Program-made: the position numbers and the translations under genes | The notes under the pieces: model-generated | Told to the model about the DNA's origin: nothing | Databases searched by the model: none | The model's input: only the letters and a program-made list of their open reading frames with translations | Part shown: positions 61,096-64,000 of the stretch, one piece after another | Layout of the letters: every line of letters starts with the position of its first letter | Numbering within the stretch: the first letter of the stretch is position 1 | Assembly: GCF_001421505.1 (NCBI RefSeq) | Contig: NZ_LMKL01000008.1 | Span: forward strand, 114,880-178,879 | From: Sphingomonas sp. Leaf17 | GTDB taxonomy: Bacteria > Pseudomonadota > Alphaproteobacteria > Sphingomonadales > Sphingomonadaceae | DNA: 64,000 bases | Reading direction: 5' to 3'

Positions 61096-61164
61096 AATGG
61101 TGCGAGATACCCGTAGCATGCCAGAAGCCGTACAGGCGACCGGCGGATGTTGCCTTCCCCGCCG

Positions 61165-61920
61165 TCAGAGCGACCATCCGCCGTCGATGACGGTGGCGGC
61201 GCCGGTGACGAAGCCGCCGAGGTCCGAACACATCCACAGCACGGCTTCGGCGATTTCCTCGGGCTTGCCCAGGCGGCCGACGGGTTCGAGGTCGATCGCC
61301 TTCTGCACATCGCCGCCGGTGAAGCGGTCCATCATCGGTGTTTCGATGTTGCCCGGCAGCACGGCGTTCACGCGGATCCCCTTCGCGGCGTAATCCAGCG
61401 CGGCCGAGCGGGTCAGGCCGATGATGGCGTGCTTGGACGCGGCATAGGCCGCCCCGCCGGCGACACCGCGGATCCCGGCACCCGACGACGTATTTACCAC
61501 GACGCCGCTGCCCTGTGCGGCCATCTGCGCCAGTTCGTGCTTCATGCACAGAAACGTCCCGCGCAGGTTGATGCCGAGGATCCGGTCCCATTCCGCCACG
61601 TCGATGTCGTGGACCGCGGCGGCCCTGTTCTCGACCCCGGCATTGTTGAACGCACAATCGAGCCGGCCAAACCGTGCAACCGTGCGCGCGACGGCGGATT
61701 CGACCTGCGCCGGATCAGCCACGTCGCAGGGCATGGCCAGAACCTCCGCCCCGCTTCGCGCGATCTCGTCGCGAAGCAGCGCCAGCGCGTCCTCCGACCG
61801 GTCGGTGATGGCGACCCCTGCGCCTTCGCGGGCAAAGGCGATCGCAGCGGCGCGGCCGATACCGCTGGCGGCCCCAGTGATGAAGGCGACCTTGCCCGTG
61901 AAGCGTTGTCCGGTGGTCAT
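61165..61920 (-). CDS. Short-chain dehydrogenase/reductase
   Basis: A 251-residue classical SDR. The cofactor motif TGAASGIG, NNAG, the catalytic Ser region VVNTSSGAG and Y-A-A-S-K are all present, with PGNIETPM after the active site. The acidic DRSED after strand 2 favours NAD over NADP. ATG 61920 starts the typical N-terminus MTTGQRFTGKVAFIT. A LysR gene lies 113 bases upstream on the same strand. Substrate is unknown. Confidence 0.93.
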   Translation of the reverse strand: MTTGQRFTGKVAFITGAASGIGRAAAIAFAREGAGVAITDRSEDALALLRDEIARSGAEVLAMPCDVADPAQVESAVARTVARFGRLDCAFNNAGVENRAAAVHDIDVAEWDRILGINLRGTFLCMKHELAQMAAQGSGVVVNTSSGAGIRGVAGGAAYAASKHAIIGLTRSAALDYAAKGIRVNAVLPGNIETPMMDRFTGGDVQKAIDLEPVGRLGKPEEIAEAVLWMCSDLGGFVTGAATVIDGGWSL

Positions 61921-62033
61921 GATAGCGGCTCTCTCACATGCGGTTGACAGGGCATGGAGATAGGGCGGCGATCCCCGCCGGTCAGGCCATCCGCCCCTCA
62001 TCGCGGGCATGAGGCCCGTTCATCAATACGCGG

Positions 62034-62948
62034 CTACAGGCCGAGCGGCGCAACCTGACGGATCAGATCGATCAGCAGGCGCAGGCCAGCCGGGAGCTGT
62101 CGCCGGCCGGGATAATAGATGTGGAAGCCCGGTCCGTCCGGCGCCCAGTCGCGCAGGACGATCCGTAAAAGTCCCTGCGCCACCAGCGGCGTGACGCAGG
62201 GTTCGGGGAGATAGGCCAGTCCGCCGCCCGCCGCGGCCAGCGTCAGGCCGAAATGGGTGTTGTCGATCGTCACCACACCGGGCACGGCGACCTCCAGCCG
62301 CTCGCCGGCGCGGTCGAACTCCCAGGGGTAGAGCCGGTCATCGCCAAGCCGGATGCGAAGGCACCGGTGCGCGTGCAGGTCCTGCGGATGATTGGGCACG
62401 CCGTGGTGGTCGAGATAGGCCGGCGATGCGACCACGACCCAGCGCAGATCGGCGGACAGGCGCTGCGCCACCATATCCTCCGGCACGGTGCCGCCATAGC
62501 GGATGCCGGCATCGGCACCGGTGGCCACCACATCCAGCATGTCGTTGCTCACGCGGACATCGACGTCCACGCCGGGATGCCGTTCGGCGAACAGCGGCAG
62601 GACCGGTGCGAGGAGCAACGTGCCGGCATGTTCCAGCACGTTGAGGCGGATGCGGCCGGTGACCGCGCCGGCGGACCGGTACTGATTCAACCGGTCGAAC
62701 GCCGACCCGATCGCCGAGGCCGGTCCGTCCAGCGCGGCGAACAGATCCTCGCCGGCCGCCGACAGGGTGACGCTGCGGCTGGTGCGATTGAGCAGGCGGA
62801 CGCCGAGACGCGCCTCCATCGCCTTCAGCGCATGGCTGACGGCCGAGGCACTGACACCGAGTTCACGGCCCGCACGACGGAAGCTGCGGTGCCGGGCAAG
62901 GGCGAGGAAGGTGGCCGTATCGGCAAGGTCGGCGCGTCCGGTGAGCAT
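62034..62948 (-). CDS. LysR-family transcriptional regulator
   Basis: A 304-residue regulator. The N-terminal winged helix (TFLALARHRSFRRAGRELGVSASAVSHALKAMEARLGVRLLNRTSRSVTL) is standard; the C-terminal ~210 residues form the periplasmic-binding-like effector domain. ATG 62948 was preferred to an in-frame TTG at 62966. The SDR downstream on the same strand may be a target, although LysR targets are more often divergent. Confidence 0.93.
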   Translation of the reverse strand: MLTGRADLADTATFLALARHRSFRRAGRELGVSASAVSHALKAMEARLGVRLLNRTSRSVTLSAAGEDLFAALDGPASAIGSAFDRLNQYRSAGAVTGRIRLNVLEHAGTLLLAPVLPLFAERHPGVDVDVRVSNDMLDVVATGADAGIRYGGTVPEDMVAQRLSADLRWVVVASPAYLDHHGVPNHPQDLHAHRCLRIRLGDDRLYPWEFDRAGERLEVAVPGVVTIDNTHFGLTLAAAGGGLAYLPEPCVTPLVAQGLLRIVLRDWAPDGPGFHIYYPGRRQLPAGLRLLIDLIRQVAPLGL

Positions 62949-63017
62949 GTCCAGGCGGTAGCGCAACCGCCGCCGGGACGCGAGCGATGCGACGGATCGC
63001 GGGCGCGGATCCGCCCC

Positions 63018-63794
63018 CTACTCCACCCCCCGCCGGGTGAAGTCGATGCGGATGCGGACCCAGGCGCCGATGACGGGTTTGCCGCCGATGCGCGGGGGGC
63101 GGACGCGGAATTGCCAGGCGGCCTGGCGCATGGCGCGGGCGAGGCCGGAGCCGATGGGGGATTCGCCGAGCGCGCGGCAGTTTTCGACCTGGTAGTTCTC
63201 GATCGTGCGGCAGGCGATGAGCGCCCAGCTGTCGGGGGGTGCGCCCTTGGTCAGATAACCGTTCAGTTCGGCGTCGGTCGGGCGGCGATACCATTCGGCG
63301 TTGTAGAGCCGCTCGCCGCCGGGGCCTTCGCCGGGGCCGTAGGCGGAACCGCTGTCCTTGCCCGATCCTGCGCCCTCGCTGTCGCCGCCGCCGTCCGCCG
63401 CGGCGCGCGCCGGCACCTTGGCGAGGTCGAAGTCGCTGTTCAGGATGACCATGCCGCTGGGCTGGGCGGTGACGGGTGGCGGGACGATCGGCGTGGGGGC
63501 AACGACCGCGCCGGACGATGCGCGGGGCGGTGCCTTGACCGGGTTGGGCGCGGCGGCCCCTCCCCCGTCGGGCTTGACCGGGTTTTCCGCGACCGACGGC
63601 GTGGGCGGGCGCTCCGGCTGCACGTCGAACGTGGTGAGGCGCGGCTGGTCGGGCTTGAGCGGGTTGAGCGACGGCGCGAGGGTCAGCAGCAGCGCGACGA
63701 TCAGCAGGTGCGCGGCGACCGTCAGCGCGAAGGCGGTGGCGCGGCGGCGGCGCGAGGCGGGGGTCGGCGCGGACAGATAGGAGGACGACGCCAT
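63018..63794 (-). CDS. TonB-like protein
   Basis: A 258-residue inner-membrane-anchored protein. One membrane segment (about 21-40) follows a basic N-terminus. Then come a Pro-rich spacer (~45-120), a Gly-rich part, and a C-terminal domain ending [34 protein letters not shown], which resembles TonB C-terminal domains. ExbB/ExbD genes are absent here. Role as an energy transducer is inference; a structural periplasm-spanning protein is the alternative. Confidence 0.78.
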   Translation of the reverse strand: MASSSYLSAPTPASRRRRATAFALTVAAHLLIVALLLTLAPSLNPLKPDQPRLTTFDVQPERPPTPSVAENPVKPDGGGAAAPNPVKAPPRASSGAVVAPTPIVPPPVTAQPSGMVILNSDFDLAKVPARAAADGGGDSEGAGSGKDSGSAYGPGEGPGGERLYNAEWYRRPTDAELNGYLTKGAPPDSWALIACRTIENYQVENCRALGESPIGSGLARAMRQAAWQFRVRPPRIGGKPVIGAWVRIRIDFTRRGVE

Positions 63795-63853
63795 CGGCCT
63801 TGGCGCGTAGCCGGTGTGCGGGGTGGGGGCAACGGGGTGTTTGGGGGATGTAG

Positions 63854-64000
63854 CCGACGCTGGCGGCGGGCAACTACAGTGCGGCGCGCAGCAACGCACA
63901 AGCCGCGCTGGCGGCCGATCCGTCGCTCTCGGCGGCGCAGGTGGTGCTGCGACACGGTCCGCTTTACCGCGATGGGCGGTTTCTCCAAATCGACCGCCAG
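63854..64000 (+). CDS. Partial TPR-like protein at the right edge, start unclear
   Basis: The plus-strand frame from 63854 runs open to the window end and reads [30 protein letters not shown], a clear TPR-type helix pair. A TAG at 63851-63853 lies in frame just before it, directly after an ATG at 63848. The true start may be the CTG at 63860, or the gene may be broken. Only 49 codons are visible. Confidence 0.35.

Overview
The window is a contiguous piece of a high-GC alphaproteobacterial chromosome, most probably a Sphingomonas-type member of the Sphingomonadales. The support is gene content typical of that group: a TonB-dependent receptor of the Caulobacter/Xanthomonas style, a DUF1013 (TrcR-like) regulator, a DUF1192 protein, the yfgM-bamB-der cluster, and many small proteins seen in sphingomonads. 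GTG and TTG starts and short ATGA overlaps between genes are common.

Layout. 1-4.3 kb: a beta-helix secreted protein (cut by the left edge) divergent from a large TonB receptor. 4.5-10.1 kb: a five-gene caa3-type oxidase operon (subunit II with fused cytochrome c, a subunit I-III fusion, a small membrane protein, a CtaG-like assembly factor, a triheme cytochrome c). 10.2-18.1 kb: a membrane protein, a class A beta-lactamase-like lipoprotein, a ClC channel, an outer-membrane porin, small secreted or membrane proteins, a CinA-type MoaB-domain protein and methionine aminopeptidase. 18.3-28.7 kb: purL, a DUF418 protein, bfd and bacterioferritin behind two Fur-like palindromes, an Hpt protein, and panB-yfgM-bamB-der. 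28.9-39.5 kb: glutamine-dependent NAD synthetase, an ASCH-like protein, trcR, a phosphoesterase/glycosyltransferase pair, a quinone reductase and clpA with a clear terminator. 39.6-51.2 kb: a diguanylate cyclase, then a long housekeeping run (xseB, ispA, coaD, cyclophilin, queA, EF-hand protein, tgt, M16 protease, SleB-like hydrolase). 51.2-54.9 kb: small stress-type genes (glycine-zipper lipoprotein, DUF3597, cspA, DUF2383) and an HTH-like gene.

54.9-57.2 kb is the clear foreign insert: two genes of much lower GC, immediately downstream of uvrA. The first is a 550-residue P-loop plus cytidine-deaminase protein with the architecture of the AvcD / anti-phage dCTP deaminase family. The second overlaps its 3' end and is unrecognised. 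This is the best candidate for an under-described system in the window. After uvrA come a proline-repeat protein, a frameshifted RelE-type toxin remnant, an SDR and a LysR regulator, a TonB-like protein and a partial reading frame at the right edge.

Functional threads: aerobic respiration with an oxidase whose K-channel lysine is a glutamine; iron storage and release (bfr/bfd) under probable Fur control; outer-membrane assembly (BamB/YfgM); tRNA queuosine modification (queA, tgt); and phage defence by nucleotide depletion. No tRNA, rRNA, CRISPR array or intact insertion sequence was seen.
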